Source: Leptospiraceae bacterium
Lineage (GTDB): Bacteria > Spirochaetota > Leptospiria > Turneriellales > Turneriellaceae
Direction: 5' to 3'
Assembly: GCA_025055765.1 (NCBI GenBank)
Contig: JANWWS010000013.1
Coordinates: 1 to 64,000, forward strand
Length of the DNA: 64,000 bases
Shown: positions 17,601 through 27,737 of the stretch, one piece after another
Position numbering within the stretch: position 1 is the first letter of the stretch
Layout of the letters: every line of letters starts with the position of its first letter
Program-made: the position numbers and the translations under genes
Notes under the pieces: generated by a model
What the model was told of the DNA's origin: nothing
Database searches by the model: none
What the model saw: the letters and a program-made list of their open reading frames with translations, nothing else

Positions 17601-19147
17601 GGTTTGCCTTCCTTAGCTGCAAGTTTCTGCAAAAGTTCGCGACCCTCGCTACTTTCTCGAAATTTAGCAAAACGTTCTTCTTCAAGTTTTTGTTCTAAAA
17701 TAGCTTTTTTTTCTTCGCCAGCATATGTCTCCCAGAGATGGTTTTTCAACTCGGCAAAGTAGCCTAGCTCTAAAAGGGTTTTCTCCCATAGACTTTCCCA
17801 ATTGCGCCACCGAAATGGGTGTTTTTTTAAAAGTTCATAGACTCTTTCGTATTTTTGGATCTCGGCGTAGGCAAGAGCAATCCTCTTGACGAAGACCTCA
17901 TTTTCCAAAGCAAAGCTATAGCGCTCGTACAACTGGGTTAGTGCTAAATAATCCTTTGTGAGCCAAAAAAAATCAAAGGCTGTGTGTAGGTCTTGTTCCA
18001 AATAACGGGGAAAAACTTCTTCTTCCGTACGCCCAAATTCCTGGCCTAAAAAAGCCTGCCTCAGAGCCTGCCCCCCTTTTTCTCGATCTCCCTCTGATTT
18101 AGCCTCTTCAAAAACATAGAGGTAGTAGATAGTTTTTTCCAGAGTGTCGCTGGCGGCTCCTGGTTTTTTTGCGGTGCATAAAAAATCACTTGGGGGGTGT
18201 ATTTTTTTACTAATAAGGCAGGAGAATAGCTCAGCAAAACTCTCCTTTGGCTTCATCCGATGGGCAATGAGGCTTTCTTTTAAAGCCATGTCATATTTAC
18301 CCAAAGCATAATAACACTGCGATTTTTGTAGATGAAGGTAATATTGCATATGAGAGGATTTATCTTTGCTATCGAAAACCACCTTTTCAAAAGCAACTAG
18401 AGCTTCGCCAAAAGCCCCCTTTTTGCGCTCAAGAGTGCCTATTTTATACCAGGCCCTGGCTGATTCCCCTTTGACGAAAGTAAGGCGATGGTAAAGTTTT
18501 AGAGCTTCCTCGACATGGCCAGTTCTCTCATAATAAAGAGCCGCTTTTGACAAGACAGCTCCTTGTGAGGAATCAAGATTAAAGACTCTTTCTGCAAGCT
18601 GGGCTATGTGAAGTAGCTCCTCTCGAAAATCACGATAAAAATGGGGTGATTTGCGAAACGGAGCAAGCTCTTTTTCTCTTGTTTCGATTTCCTGCATTAA
18701 AGATAAAGCCTCTTTTTTTTGAGGTGAGAGGAGAAGCTCCATTTCCTGGCGCAGTTTTTCTAAATTTTCATGTTTTACTCCCGCAGAGACAAGGCGATCT
18801 AGATAGCGCAAGGCATCTTCGTAGTTGCCAAATTCTTTATTTAGGAGAACTAACTTCCACAATGTTGTAATCTTATAGTTTTTCTCGAGAGACTTATCAA
18901 CTGCCTGCGCATAGTAAGAAATGGCCTCTCGGTACTTTTTACGCGCTTCAAGAATTTGGCCTGTGAAAAAGTAAGCACGCCCTGTTTCATCGCCTTCTTC
19001 TATGGCGCGTTCAAAGGCTTCCAAGGCCTTGTCGTAAGCCCCCCGGGCATAGGCTTTTTCTCCCTCATCGAGATAGGGACTTTTTTTCACAAAAGAGAGA
19101 AAGTTAAGGGCACCTGCGATCAAAAAAAGACATTTCCTGTAGTTCAT
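17597..19147 (-). CDS. Exported TPR-repeat protein
   Basis: A 516-residue protein with a short hydrophobic N-terminus (MNYRKCLFLIAGALNFLSF) that could be a signal peptide. Tetratricopeptide repeats follow: ARGAYDKALEAFERAIEEGD, KYREAISYYAQA, NYEDALRYLDRL, HVEEALKLYHRL, AFGEALVAFEKV and YDMALKESLIAH. The C-terminal third is helical without clear repeats. Probably a protein-protein scaffold in the periplasm or on the membrane. It follows the SpoIIE-phosphatase gene by 6 bases in one transcript with the binding-protein gene, so the three may act together. No specific function is recognised. Confidence 0.78.
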   Translation of the reverse strand: MNYRKCLFLIAGALNFLSFVKKSPYLDEGEKAYARGAYDKALEAFERAIEEGDETGRAYFFTGQILEARKKYREAISYYAQAVDKSLEKNYKITTLWKLVLLNKEFGNYEDALRYLDRLVSAGVKHENLEKLRQEMELLLSPQKKEALSLMQEIETREKELAPFRKSPHFYRDFREELLHIAQLAERVFNLDSSQGAVLSKAALYYERTGHVEEALKLYHRLTFVKGESARAWYKIGTLERKKGAFGEALVAFEKVVFDSKDKSSHMQYYLHLQKSQCYYALGKYDMALKESLIAHRMKPKESFAELFSCLISKKIHPPSDFLCTAKKPGAASDTLEKTIYYLYVFEEAKSEGDREKGGQALRQAFLGQEFGRTEEEVFPRYLEQDLHTAFDFFWLTKDYLALTQLYERYSFALENEVFVKRIALAYAEIQKYERVYELLKKHPFRWRNWESLWEKTLLELGYFAELKNHLWETYAGEEKKAILEQKLEEERFAKFRESSEGRELLQKLAAKEGKP

Positions 19148-19153
19148 GAAAGT

Positions 19154-20764
19154 CTATAACACCTTTATTAACATAAAGGTGGCATCATCTCCATAGGGTG
19201 GCTCTCCCCCATGTTCCCGCATGAGACGCTCTACTAGCAAGCCAAGTTCTCGAGCTGAACTTCCTTTGTTTTGGCGCAAAAGTGCCGCAATTTTTTCTGT
19301 TCCCAAAAACTCTCCCGTAGATTTATGCCTTAATTCCGCCAATCCATCCGTGTAAAGGAAAAGAATATCTCCTGAGGTTAGTTCGACACTAGCTAGCCCA
19401 TAATGCCCTTCGGGGCTAACACCCAACGCAAACCCCGTGGTGTCAAGTTCATAAACCTCATCGCCTCGGAGAAAAAGAGGTAGGTTATGGCCAGCATTGG
19501 CAAAATCCAATTTTCGTCCCTGGCTGTCAAAGCGTGCAACAAAGGCAGTAGTAAACATCTCTGGGGCAAATTCTGCACAAGCGACACGGTTCATCCGTGT
19601 GAGAATTTCTTGAGGGGAGGCCAAAACCGCTGCATAGCGGGAAAAGGCCTCCCGCATTAAGACCATAATTAAAGCGGAGGGCACCCCATGACCAGATACA
19701 TCTCCTATAATGACGGTTAGGTTTTTTTCTCGGTCTCTCCTATAGGAGTAAAAATCCCCCCCTACCGAAGCGGCGGTTTGCATGCGGGCATACATATCAA
19801 ACTGTGGCAATGACGGCAGTGGGGGCAGAAGTTTGATTTGTATTTCCCGAGCGTAGTCCAATTCTTTTTCCAGGAGTTTTTGTTTTTCCTGAAGAATTTT
19901 ATGGGATTTCTTGAGCTCCTCATGAGCCAACCGTAAATCGGCATTGACTAAGGCAATTTTATCTTCAAGGCGCTCCAAAACCTGTCTTAGGTTTTCTCCC
20001 ATAAAGGTAAAGCTTTCTTTTAAAAAACCAAGCTCATCGCGACCCCACCGCCGAGCCTTTAACTTCTCAAGACCAGAATCAAAACGCCTTTCCCTTAGAT
20101 CATCCGCCGCATCGCGTAATAGCCCCACCGGTTGCGCTATCGAATCAGCCATCTTTCGCAATACAAAATAAGAAGCAAGTAAAATAAGTAAGGAAACCCC
20201 TACCGTAAGCAAGACAACCTTTCTTACTTTCATGTTCATTTCTAAAACTGAAATAGACCCCAGTAGGACTGCTCTAAATACGCCAGCCAAGTAAATTGGG
20301 GAGGCAAAGACCATGCGGTTTTCCAAGCTATCGACAAGAACAATGCGACGCTGCGCTAGACGTTTTGCATACCGCCTCCCTTCGTCTTCTACCGAAATAT
20401 CCTCGGCTCCTGGGGGTTTTACTACACCAATTAGTTTCCCATTAGGTTCTAAGACAGCTAGGTAGAGAAATTGTTTCTTCATCTTTCCCGGTTCAAGTAG
20501 AGAGAGCAGTAGTTCCTGCTCTCTCTCTGGACCGAGCTCTTCGTCGGTACGCGACTGGATGGAGACAAGCATACTCATGGTACTAGCAAGCGTCATTAGA
20601 TTGTGCCGCCATTCTTGCTCAAAAATTCTTTTCATAATGTACACAAAAGCCGCACTAAAAAGAAAAATAAGGCATAAAGCTACAATAAAAGAGGGGTAGA
20701 AGATCTTTTGACGAATTTTAAGACCTAAAACATAGTCTTTGATCTTACTTATAAATTTTCCCAC
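19154..20764 (-). CDS. Membrane SpoIIE-type PP2C phosphatase with HAMP domain
   Basis: A 536-residue serine phosphatase of the RsbU/SpoIIE class. There is an N-terminal membrane helix (about 21-45), an extracytoplasmic sensor region, and a second helix near 180-205. A HAMP domain and a coiled coil (residues about 205-300) follow. The PPM domain has GGDFYSY, VIIGDVSGHGVPSALIM, NAGHNLPLF, LFLYTDGLAELR and YGDDATFML, all the usual metal-binding aspartates. Such enzymes dephosphorylate anti-sigma antagonists. The start is probably a GTG at 20762-20764, overlapping the end of the binding-protein gene by 16 bases. Confidence 0.92.
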   Translation of the reverse strand: MGKFISKIKDYVLGLKIRQKIFYPSFIVALCLIFLFSAAFVYIMKRIFEQEWRHNLMTLASTMSMLVSIQSRTDEELGPEREQELLLSLLEPGKMKKQFLYLAVLEPNGKLIGVVKPPGAEDISVEDEGRRYAKRLAQRRIVLVDSLENRMVFASPIYLAGVFRAVLLGSISVLEMNMKVRKVVLLTVGVSLLILLASYFVLRKMADSIAQPVGLLRDAADDLRERRFDSGLEKLKARRWGRDELGFLKESFTFMGENLRQVLERLEDKIALVNADLRLAHEELKKSHKILQEKQKLLEKELDYAREIQIKLLPPLPSLPQFDMYARMQTAASVGGDFYSYRRDREKNLTVIIGDVSGHGVPSALIMVLMREAFSRYAAVLASPQEILTRMNRVACAEFAPEMFTTAFVARFDSQGRKLDFANAGHNLPLFLRGDEVYELDTTGFALGVSPEGHYGLASVELTSGDILFLYTDGLAELRHKSTGEFLGTEKIAALLRQNKGSSARELGLLVERLMREHGGEPPYGDDATFMLIKVL

Positions 20765-21987
20765 GAGGAATAGCTCCTTTTTTCTATTTCATCCTTTAGC
20801 TTATCCAAGATTATTTCTGCCTTCTCCTTTCCCATCAGGAAAGAGCGAATTTGTCGCAGCAAGATACGACTGTATTCGTAGTAGCGAGGGGTAATAAAAC
20901 GCGCTCTTGCTTTCTCTAAGGATTGCTGCACGGCAATGAGTTCAGGGAATTCTTTTTGTAATTCTTTGTTCTCATAAATCTCCGAGAGACTAGGCAAGCC
21001 AACGGGTTCTCCCCTAGCATACCTCTGGGTAAAATTGCGCATCTGGATTTCTTGCCCTGTCATAAACTTTAAAAATAATGCCGCCTCTTCCTTATGAGGA
21101 GAGTTTTCATTCACTACTAGATACCATCCTCCAATGGTGGGTTTTTCGGGCAGTGGTAATAAAAGAAAATCTTCATTGATCTTCATTCCCGCTTGTCGTA
21201 GCTCGCCTAAAAAGTAAGGCCAATTACGTAGGAAAAGAGACTTTTGGGCCAAAAAATCCGCACTGCTTTCCTTTTCACTATGGTTTAAAGCTCTTTTGTG
21301 ACTTACCTCCACGGCCTTTTGCAACCATTTTAAGGCAAAGAGCCACTCCTTTTTTTGCTGCTGAAGAGATTGACCTAGGTCGTCCAAGAGCTCCACTTCC
21401 GCAGGGAAAAACTCTAGGAGATTACAAATAAGGCTCTCAGAGGGACCTGCTTGCAAAGCCAAGGGATAGATATCTTTTAATTTTAGACCCAAATAAAATT
21501 CCCAGGAAGCTTTTTGCTTAATCTTAATTTTCTTTTTTTCCAGAAGCTTTTGGTTTACATAAAGAAGTCCTATATCGGCCACCCCTGGAATTCCATAAAG
21601 TTTTTCTTGGTATATCCCTGCGGAAAGCAAGCGTGGTAAGTATATTTCTCGCTCCTTGGTATTAAAATAAGCATCAAGAGGAGCAATAAAGCCCGACTGC
21701 GCAAATTCCGCTAGCCAAATGACATCTATAGCAAAGACGTCAACGCTCCCTTCTCCCGCGGATAGATAAGTCACATAGGAATCGTGCTGGCTCATCGAAA
21801 ACACCGGTAATTTCACCGGCCGAATCTTAATATGAGGATAGCGTTCTTCAAAAAGCTTTAGATTATCTCTCTCGTATTGGCTTAACTCACCACCTGTGCT
21901 GTATTGGAGCACAACTGTAGGTTGGCAGAAAAAAAGAAGGGCAAGCGACAGCAAAAAAGCTACCAACCGCACAGCACTGCCTTTCAT
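20749..21987 (-). CDS. ABC-type sugar-binding protein (orphan, paired with SpoIIE phosphatase)
   Basis: A 412-residue extracellular solute-binding protein of family 1 (maltose/sugar type). A signal sequence ends near FFCQP, but the phenylalanine before the cysteine does not fit a normal lipobox. Family regions are LKLFEERYPHIKIRPV, VDVFAIDVIWLAEFAQSGFI, LYGIPGVADIGLLYVN and GGWYLVVNENSPHKEEAALF. No permease or ATPase gene is near; instead it overlaps a membrane SpoIIE phosphatase. It may be the ligand sensor for that enzyme rather than a transporter part; this is inference. ATG 21987 is preferred over the GTG two codons earlier. Confidence 0.85.
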   Translation of the reverse strand: MKGSAVRLVAFLLSLALLFFCQPTVVLQYSTGGELSQYERDNLKLFEERYPHIKIRPVKLPVFSMSQHDSYVTYLSAGEGSVDVFAIDVIWLAEFAQSGFIAPLDAYFNTKEREIYLPRLLSAGIYQEKLYGIPGVADIGLLYVNQKLLEKKKIKIKQKASWEFYLGLKLKDIYPLALQAGPSESLICNLLEFFPAEVELLDDLGQSLQQQKKEWLFALKWLQKAVEVSHKRALNHSEKESSADFLAQKSLFLRNWPYFLGELRQAGMKINEDFLLLPLPEKPTIGGWYLVVNENSPHKEEAALFLKFMTGQEIQMRNFTQRYARGEPVGLPSLSEIYENKELQKEFPELIAVQQSLEKARARFITPRYYEYSRILLRQIRSFLMGKEKAEIILDKLKDEIEKRSYSSWENL

Positions 21988-22089
21988 CGTCACCCAAAAC
22001 CGGCAAGTAAAAATCCCCGCTCACGGAATATAGCAAAAAATGCTTGTCAAAAGGGGGAGCCTTAAGTCAGAGTTTATGAGGGAGGATTT

Positions 22090-22347
22090 ATGAAAGACTT
22101 TATCCAGCAAGTAGAAGATGCCATACATGGAGGAGTTGTGAGCTTAGAAAGCCTGCATAAACAATTTAGTGAGGCGATTTTTGCCGAGCTTGCGAAAATC
22201 GAGCCTATCGCCACCCAGGTGGCCGAGTTTAAAGAAAATCATGACCGGCTCATATCGGGTCTTTATGAACTTGTGCGCAACGCCAACAAAGAGACCGCAA
22301 AATTTGCCAAAGATCTTGCCGAGAAGTGGGAGCCCCGCTCAAGCTAA
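22090..22347 (+). CDS. Small helical protein, unrecognised
   Basis: An 85-residue, mostly helical, acidic protein without signal peptide. It begins MKDFIQQVEDAIHGGVVSLE and ends with lysine/glutamate-rich helix and PRSS. A strong GGGAGGA 4 bases before the ATG supports expression. It is a single gene, divergent from the binding-protein gene and convergent with lolA. The amphipathic helix pattern is reminiscent of phasin-like small proteins, but no family can be assigned. Confidence 0.68.
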   Translation: MKDFIQQVEDAIHGGVVSLESLHKQFSEAIFAELAKIEPIATQVAEFKENHDRLISGLYELVRNANKETAKFAKDLAEKWEPRSS

Positions 22348-22375
22348 GAGTGGTATTGCTTTTGCCCAAGGACCT

Positions 22376-23164
22376 CTATGGGTATGCCCGCACGGGATAT
22401 GGGGGTTTTTCAAATAGGTGCGGGGAAAGCCCTCTGTTGCAGCGCAAATGTGAATAATGGGTTTGGCTTAGTATTTGCCGAGGTAAGTAAGAAAGCACCT
22501 TGACTTTAGCAAAAAAGGGGATGCCATCACAGGAGGTAGGCTCCTCGAAAACCTCCTCATGAAGGAGTTGCCCCTCCTCGTAGGTTTTTCGTTGAATTAC
22601 CTGCTGTAATTTTCGGGAAAAAAGAACCTCATATACGAACTTATCATGAGCAATACGAAAAGAAACTTCTTTTTCGCCGACAAAGGGGCCATACCAAGGA
22701 CTTTCGTAAAATATGGTTGCACCCTTTTTAAGCCAAAAAGGCTTTGGGATCGCAAGAGAACTTTCCTTTTTGCTTGGCATAGTTAAGAGCCAACTAAAAC
22801 CATTTTCTGGGATATACCAATAGAGGTTCTCTCCGTCGAAGACGACAAGTTCGCTGGGTTTAAAGTATTGTAACCGAAAACGGCCACCACGTTCTGCCCA
22901 AAAGTAACCTCTCCTTGTCTCCTGCACACCACCATAGCGGATGTACTGCTTTATTTCTGCTTGTATATCTTGCAAATCCCTCGTCTGTAAAAGTAAAGCC
23001 TCTTGCACGTCACGAGGTAGCTTCTCAAAGCCCTCTGGAAGCGCCAACTCAGAAGGTGCGGCTAAGGGAAAGTTCCAGGCGGCTGCAGCTAAAACTACAA
23101 AAAGCCACATCACCGCCTGTTTTTTGCAAAAAATCTTCCCGAAACTTTTTTTCACGGCGGGCAT
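22376..23164 (-). CDS. LolA-like outer-membrane lipoprotein carrier
   Basis: A 262-residue exported protein with an unusually long basic n-region and hydrophobic core (MWLFVVLAAAAWNFPLAAPS). The mature part has the LolA-type pattern GYFWAERGGRFRLQYFKPSE followed by VVFDGENLYWYIPENG. LolA ferries lipoproteins across the periplasm, so this implies an outer membrane. It is longer than E. coli LolA, with an extra C-terminal region of about 50 residues. GGGAGGA four bases before ATG 23164 fixes the start, giving a 116-base overlap with the upstream gene. Confidence 0.75.
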   Translation of the reverse strand: MPAVKKSFGKIFCKKQAVMWLFVVLAAAAWNFPLAAPSELALPEGFEKLPRDVQEALLLQTRDLQDIQAEIKQYIRYGGVQETRRGYFWAERGGRFRLQYFKPSELVVFDGENLYWYIPENGFSWLLTMPSKKESSLAIPKPFWLKKGATIFYESPWYGPFVGEKEVSFRIAHDKFVYEVLFSRKLQQVIQRKTYEEGQLLHEEVFEEPTSCDGIPFFAKVKVLSYLPRQILSQTHYSHLRCNRGLSPHLFEKPPYPVRAYP

Positions 23165-23900
23165 TTTCCTCCCTAATTAGACGCCAAGCTTGACTAATTG
23201 ATTCTAGGTAATAACGCAAGGCAAAACTAAAGGCCAAAATAGAACCCAAGAAAGCCTGCTGCAGGTAACCATAAATCCCCAATGCGGCGAGCACAGAGAC
23301 TGTAACAAAGGAATATAGAGCTAGCTGATATTCGTGGAGAAAAAAATAGGCCCCACCAGGTATAAGACCCCAGAACAACATGCTGTAGGGAAAGCCTTCA
23401 TAACCTTGCTTTAAGAACTCGCGCATTTTTTTCTCCTCGGTTTCATCTACCCCAAGAGATAAGGAAAGCATATCTTTGGCTCTCCGGTAGTCTCCCCGGC
23501 TTACAAAAGCTCTCGTGGCTTCTTTTTTTAAGTAAGCCACCTCTTCTTTAGCTAAGGGGTAGGTGCGCACAACCTCAAGCAAAGCCTCATAAAAGGATCC
23601 ACCTTTACGATACAATAGATCCACCTGCCGCAAAGCCCGCCCAAGACTTGGCTTAGCCTCAGCATACCAAGACTCAGCCTTACTATAATTCCCCGATAAG
23701 TAATAAAGATCTCCCAGCTCAAGATAAATCTTATCTCTTTCTTCATGGGCAAGATTCTTTTTATAAAACAAAATACGACGGTATTCGGTTATTGCTTCAA
23801 AATAGTTTCCCATACGAACAAAGTGAGTTGCCGTTTGAAAATCTTGACCAAAGATACCCAAGGCCCCCAAAAGAAAACAGTTAATAACCCTTAAGTTCAC
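23049..23900 (-). CDS. TPR-like membrane protein
   Basis: A 283-residue protein with a hydrophobic N-terminus (possible signal peptide ending near IFGQ). TPR-like helical pairs follow (VRMGNYFEAITEYRRIL, YYLSGNYSKAESWYAEAK, SRGDYRRAKDMLSLS). Two to three C-terminal membrane helices follow (LFWGLIPGGAYFF, ALYSFVTVSVLAALGIYGYL, FLGSILAFSFALRYYL). The start is a GTG. Family unknown. It overlaps smpB upstream by 20 bases and lolA downstream, so all three are one transcript; an envelope role is plausible from lolA. Confidence 0.72.
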   Translation of the reverse strand: MNLRVINCFLLGALGIFGQDFQTATHFVRMGNYFEAITEYRRILFYKKNLAHEERDKIYLELGDLYYLSGNYSKAESWYAEAKPSLGRALRQVDLLYRKGGSFYEALLEVVRTYPLAKEEVAYLKKEATRAFVSRGDYRRAKDMLSLSLGVDETEEKKMREFLKQGYEGFPYSMLFWGLIPGGAYFFLHEYQLALYSFVTVSVLAALGIYGYLQQAFLGSILAFSFALRYYLESISQAWRLIREENARREKKFREDFLQKTGGDVAFCSFSCSRLELSLSRTF

Positions 23901-24324
23901 GCTCCATTTCTCTCTTTAGATCGCGCTCCTTAATGGCTTGGCGTTTGTCATGGGTTTTTTTCCCTCGAGCCAAAGCAAGTAATACCTTGACCTTGCCCCT
24001 TTTGTTAAAATATAGCTTTAAAGGCAAGAGAGTATAGCCTCTTTGGGAAAGCTTGCCCTTAAGCCGAGCAAGCTCTTTTTGATGAAGTAAAAGTTTGCGC
24101 GCACGTGTGGGCTCGTGCTGAAACATACCTGCATGGCTGTAAGGCTCTATTTTCGAGTTCACCAAGAAAAGCTCATTTCCGTGAAAAACCGCATAGGCAT
24201 CAGAAATATTGGCTTTTTTTTGTCGCAAAGATTTTACCTCAGTTCCCAAAAGAACCACACCTGCTTCTACCTCGTCGAGAATTTCGTAGTTAAAACGCGC
24301 TTTACGGTTTTCCACAATTTCCAT
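23881..24324 (-). CDS. smpB: SsrA-binding protein SmpB
   Basis: A 147-residue SmpB that brings tmRNA to stalled ribosomes. The start is set at the ATG of MEIVENRKARFNYEILDEVE, where the family begins. Motifs include GVVLLGTEVKSLRQKKANIS, the beta-barrel core and RGKKTHDKRQAIKERD near the C-terminus. An upstream in-frame start at 24408 would run through the sdhC start and adds no conserved sequence. Divergent from sdhC with 43 bases between. No ssrA gene is seen in the window. Confidence 0.95.
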   Translation of the reverse strand: MEIVENRKARFNYEILDEVEAGVVLLGTEVKSLRQKKANISDAYAVFHGNELFLVNSKIEPYSHAGMFQHEPTRARKLLLHQKELARLKGKLSQRGYTLLPLKLYFNKRGKVKVLLALARGKKTHDKRQAIKERDLKREMERELKGY

Positions 24325-24367
24325 GTTTTTTTCTTGTCTTGGTATCCTTGCCTGTAAAGCAGTTTCT

Positions 24368-25033
24368 ATGTCCTGGTTTAGTGAATTTGCCCGTTCTAGC
24401 CTAGGCAAGAAATTTTTTATGGCCGTAAGTGGCCTTTTTTTAATCAGTTTTCTTATTGTGCATCTTGCCGGAAATCTCCTTCTCTTTCAAGGCCCTGCCG
24501 AGTTTAATGAATATTCACGATTTATGTCAAATTCCCCTCTAATTCGATTTATGGAGATATTATTAGCCATTGGGTTTCTTGCCCATATTGTTTATGCCTA
24601 TATCCTGGCATATAAAAACAGGCAAAGCCGTCCGCACCGCTATGCCGTAAAAAATAATAGCCCTGCCTCGTTTGCCTCCCGCACCATGCCTTTTACAGGG
24701 AGTTTTGTCCTCATTTATCTAATCGTTCACATTAACAGCTTCACCGTAAAACATCGTTTCCTTGAAAGAGAGAACACCGACTTTTACCGCACCGTGGTGG
24801 AGGCTTTTCAATATGGGTGGGGAGGGTTCTATTGGCTTTTTTATGTAATAGCCATGGCCATCCTAGCCATTCACCTCAACCATGGCTTTCAAAGCGCCTT
24901 TCAAACGCTGGGTTTTCACCACAACAAGTACACCCCACTTATAAAAAAGCTAGGTAGCCTCATTGCCTTAGCCATACCTGCTGGTTTCGCAAGCATCCCA
25001 ATTTACTTTTATTTTTTTGCACCGAAGATTTAG
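24368..25033 (+). CDS. sdhC: Succinate dehydrogenase/fumarate reductase cytochrome b subunit
   Basis: A 221-residue integral membrane protein of the b558 type, the single large anchor that carries haem and quinone sites. Five membrane helices can be followed: [20 protein letters not shown] with its haem-ligand His, [47 protein letters not shown] and the last near [10 protein letters not shown]. The start is placed at ATG 24368 ([16 protein letters not shown]); an ATG at 24323 would add 15 residues. It heads sdhCAB. Confidence 0.9.
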   Translation: MSWFSEFARSSLGKKFFMAVSGLFLISFLIVHLAGNLLLFQGPAEFNEYSRFMSNSPLIRFMEILLAIGFLAHIVYAYILAYKNRQSRPHRYAVKNNSPASFASRTMPFTGSFVLIYLIVHINSFTVKHRFLERENTDFYRTVVEAFQYGWGGFYWLFYVIAMAILAIHLNHGFQSAFQTLGFHHNKYTPLIKKLGSLIALAIPAGFASIPIYFYFFAPKI

Positions 25034-25041
25034 GGGGGATT

Positions 25042-26973
25042 ATGAAACTAGATGCCAAAATACCAGAGGGTCCCATCCAAAACAAATGGAAAAAACATAA
25101 AGCCAATTTAAAACTGGTTAACCCGGCCAACAAAAGAAAATACGAGATTATTGTGGTAGGTACAGGTCTTGCAGGTGCCTCAGCCGCAGCTTCCTTAGGA
25201 GAACTAGGCTATCGGGTAAAGGTGTTTACCTACCATGATAGCCCTCGCCGTGCGCATTCCATAGCAGCCCAGGGAGGGATCAACGCGGCAAAGAACTACC
25301 ACAACGACAACGACAGTGTCGGGCGGCTTTTTTACGACACGATAAAAGGGGGAGATTATCGTGCGCGGGAGGCTAATGTTTACCGATTAGCTGAGCTAAG
25401 TGTGCAAATCATCGACCAAGCAGTAGCTCAGGGGGTACCCTTTGCTCGCGAATATGGTGGCCTCCTGGACAACCGATCTTTTGGCGGAGCACAAGTTGCG
25501 CGTACCTTTTATGCCGCTGGCCAAACGGGGCAGCAACTTCTCTTGGGTGCCTATTCTGCTTTAAATCGACAAGTCGCTGAGAAAACAGTGAGTGTATTTA
25601 CTCGCCGGGAAATGTTAGATCTCGTGGTGGTGGATGGTCGAGCCCGAGGCATTATTGTACGCAATCTCGTCACAGGCGAGTTTGAACGCCACAGCGCCCA
25701 CGCGGTGGTATTAGCTACTGGTGGCTATGGAAACGTCTATTACTTGTCCACTAATGCCAAGCACAGCAATGTCACGGCTATTTGGAGGGCCTATAAGAGA
25801 GGGGCTTTTTTTGCCAATCCTTGTTTTACGCAAATCCATCCAACCTGCATCCCACAGTCAGGTAGTTACCAAAGTAAACTTACTCTTATGAGTGAATCTC
25901 TACGCAATGATGGCAGGGTGTGGGTACCCAAATCACGCGAGGTTGCCGAAAAAATACGCCGCGGTGAGCTTACTGCTAATGATGTTAGTGAAAGCGAAAG
26001 AGATTATTTTTTAGAAAGGCGCTATCCTGCTTTTGGTAATTTGGTACCCCGCGATGTGGCCTCGCGAGCTGCTAAAGAACGCTGCGACGCGGGCTATGGC
26101 ATTGTACCTACAGGCTTGGGGGTCTTTTTAGACTTCCGCGATGCCATAGAACGGCTTGGCAAAGAGGTGATTCGAGAGCGGTACGGCAACCTCTTTCAAA
26201 TGTATGAAAAAATTACAGGTGAAAATCCCTATGAAACTCCAATGAAGATATATCCTGCCGTGCATTACACAATGGGGGGGCTTTGGGTCGATTACAACCT
26301 AATGTCAACCATTCCGGGTCTTTATGTCATTGGCGAAGCGAACTTTTCCGATCATGGAGCTAACCGTTTGGGTGCCAGTGCCCTGATGCAGGGGCTTGCC
26401 GATGGCTATTTTATACTGCCCGTAACAATTGGCGATTATCTGGCCACTTTACCTTTTGATAAGATTTCGACAGATCTGGCCGAATTTAAAGACGCTGAGC
26501 AAAAATGCATACAAAACACGGAACGTTTGATTTCTATTCAGGGCAACAAAACAGTAGATGAGCTGCACCGAGAACTTGGCAAGATTGTGTGGGATTACAT
26601 TGGGATGTCCCGCAACCGAGAGGGTCTTATCCTTGCCCGGGAAAAAATCCGCAACTTAAGGGAGGAATTTTACCGAAATCTACGCATTCCTGGAGGCAGA
26701 CATGAAATAAACGAGCAGCTTGAGCGCGCAGGCCGTGTGCAGGATTTTCTCGAGCTAGCTGAGCTTATGGCCCTAGATGCGCTTCACCGCGAAGAAAGCT
26801 GCGGCGGGCATTTTCGTGAAGAATACCAAACGGAAGATGGTGAAGCCAAGCGCAACGACGAACTTTTTAGTTATGTGGCAGCCTATGAGTTTCGCGGGGA
26901 AGAAGAGCCTACCTTACATAAAGAAATGCTCCATTTTGAATATGTCAAGCCCACCCAGCGCAGCTATAAATAG
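25042..26973 (+). CDS. sdhA: Succinate dehydrogenase/fumarate reductase flavoprotein subunit
   Basis: A 643-residue FAD subunit that oxidises succinate (or reduces fumarate). The FAD-binding site is [20 protein letters not shown], the flavin-attachment region is [15 protein letters not shown] (His of AHS). The active-site stretch is [15 protein letters not shown] and later [12 protein letters not shown]. The text [20 protein letters not shown] is typical of the Bacteroidetes/Leptospira-type enzyme with a single b-type anchor. GGGGGG precedes the ATG. It lies 8 bases after sdhC and 9 before sdhB. Confidence 0.96.
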   Translation: MKLDAKIPEGPIQNKWKKHKANLKLVNPANKRKYEIIVVGTGLAGASAAASLGELGYRVKVFTYHDSPRRAHSIAAQGGINAAKNYHNDNDSVGRLFYDTIKGGDYRAREANVYRLAELSVQIIDQAVAQGVPFAREYGGLLDNRSFGGAQVARTFYAAGQTGQQLLLGAYSALNRQVAEKTVSVFTRREMLDLVVVDGRARGIIVRNLVTGEFERHSAHAVVLATGGYGNVYYLSTNAKHSNVTAIWRAYKRGAFFANPCFTQIHPTCIPQSGSYQSKLTLMSESLRNDGRVWVPKSREVAEKIRRGELTANDVSESERDYFLERRYPAFGNLVPRDVASRAAKERCDAGYGIVPTGLGVFLDFRDAIERLGKEVIRERYGNLFQMYEKITGENPYETPMKIYPAVHYTMGGLWVDYNLMSTIPGLYVIGEANFSDHGANRLGASALMQGLADGYFILPVTIGDYLATLPFDKISTDLAEFKDAEQKCIQNTERLISIQGNKTVDELHRELGKIVWDYIGMSRNREGLILAREKIRNLREEFYRNLRIPGGRHEINEQLERAGRVQDFLELAELMALDALHREESCGGHFREEYQTEDGEAKRNDELFSYVAAYEFRGEEEPTLHKEMLHFEYVKPTQRSYK

Positions 26974-26982
26974 GAGTGTGCT

Positions 26983-27729
26983 ATGAAGGTTCATTTAAAA
27001 ATTTGGAGGCAGAAAAACCAACAAGAAAAGGGTCACTTTGAAACCTACACAGTAGACGAAGTAAACGAGCACATGTCTTTTCTCGAGCTTCTCGATGTAT
27101 TAAACGAGAGGCTTATTAAAGAGGGCAAAGATCCTGTTGCGTTTAGCCATGATTGTAGGGAGGGAATCTGCGGCAGCTGTGGCATGGTAATTAATGGCCG
27201 CCCTCACGGCCCTGACTCCTTAATTGCAACATGCCAACTGCATATGCGCCAATTTCGGGATGGTGACACAATTGTGGTTGAACCCTTTAGGGCAAAGGCC
27301 TTCCCCGTATTAAAAGATCTTGTTGTAGATCGCTCCGCATTAGACCGAATTTTGCAAGCAGGTGGTTATATTACCGTCAACACGGGCAGTGCCCCAGAGG
27401 CCAATTCCATACCCATTCCTAAGAAAATCGCAGAAGAAGCCTTTTCCGCGGCTACCTGCATTGGCTGTGGTGCCTGCGTCGCTGCCTGCAAAAATTCCTC
27501 TGCCATGCTATTTGTAGCCGCCAAGGTATCTCATCTAGCCCTCTTACCCCAGGGACAGGCAGAGAGAACCGAAAGGGTCAAGAAAATGGTCAAGGCCATG
27601 GATAAAGAAGGCTTTGGGGCATGCAGCAATACCGGTGCTTGTGAGGCCGAATGCCCTAAGGGCATTTCCTTGCGCCACATTGCACGCATGAACCGAGAAT
27701 ATTTGAGGGCGACCTTTATTGCTGAATAA
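26983..27729 (+). CDS. sdhB: Succinate dehydrogenase/fumarate reductase iron-sulfur subunit
   Basis: A 248-residue iron-sulfur subunit that passes electrons from FAD to the membrane anchor. The plant-type 2Fe-2S loop is [15 protein letters not shown], with its fourth cysteine in ATCQLH. The C-terminal ferredoxin region has [13 protein letters not shown] and [15 protein letters not shown] for the 4Fe-4S and 3Fe-4S clusters. AGGAG marks the start. Last structural gene of sdhCAB; an enoyl-CoA hydratase gene begins 8 bases later. Confidence 0.96.
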   Translation: MKVHLKIWRQKNQQEKGHFETYTVDEVNEHMSFLELLDVLNERLIKEGKDPVAFSHDCREGICGSCGMVINGRPHGPDSLIATCQLHMRQFRDGDTIVVEPFRAKAFPVLKDLVVDRSALDRILQAGGYITVNTGSAPEANSIPIPKKIAEEAFSAATCIGCGACVAACKNSSAMLFVAAKVSHLALLPQGQAERTERVKKMVKAMDKEGFGACSNTGACEAECPKGISLRHIARMNREYLRATFIAE

Positions 27730-27737
27730 GCTTTACC

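Noticed and set aside
20749..21987. Lipoprotein signal in the sugar-binding protein (LFFC)
   Set aside because: Phenylalanine at -1 before the cysteine is not accepted by known lipobox rules; called an ordinary or uncertain signal.
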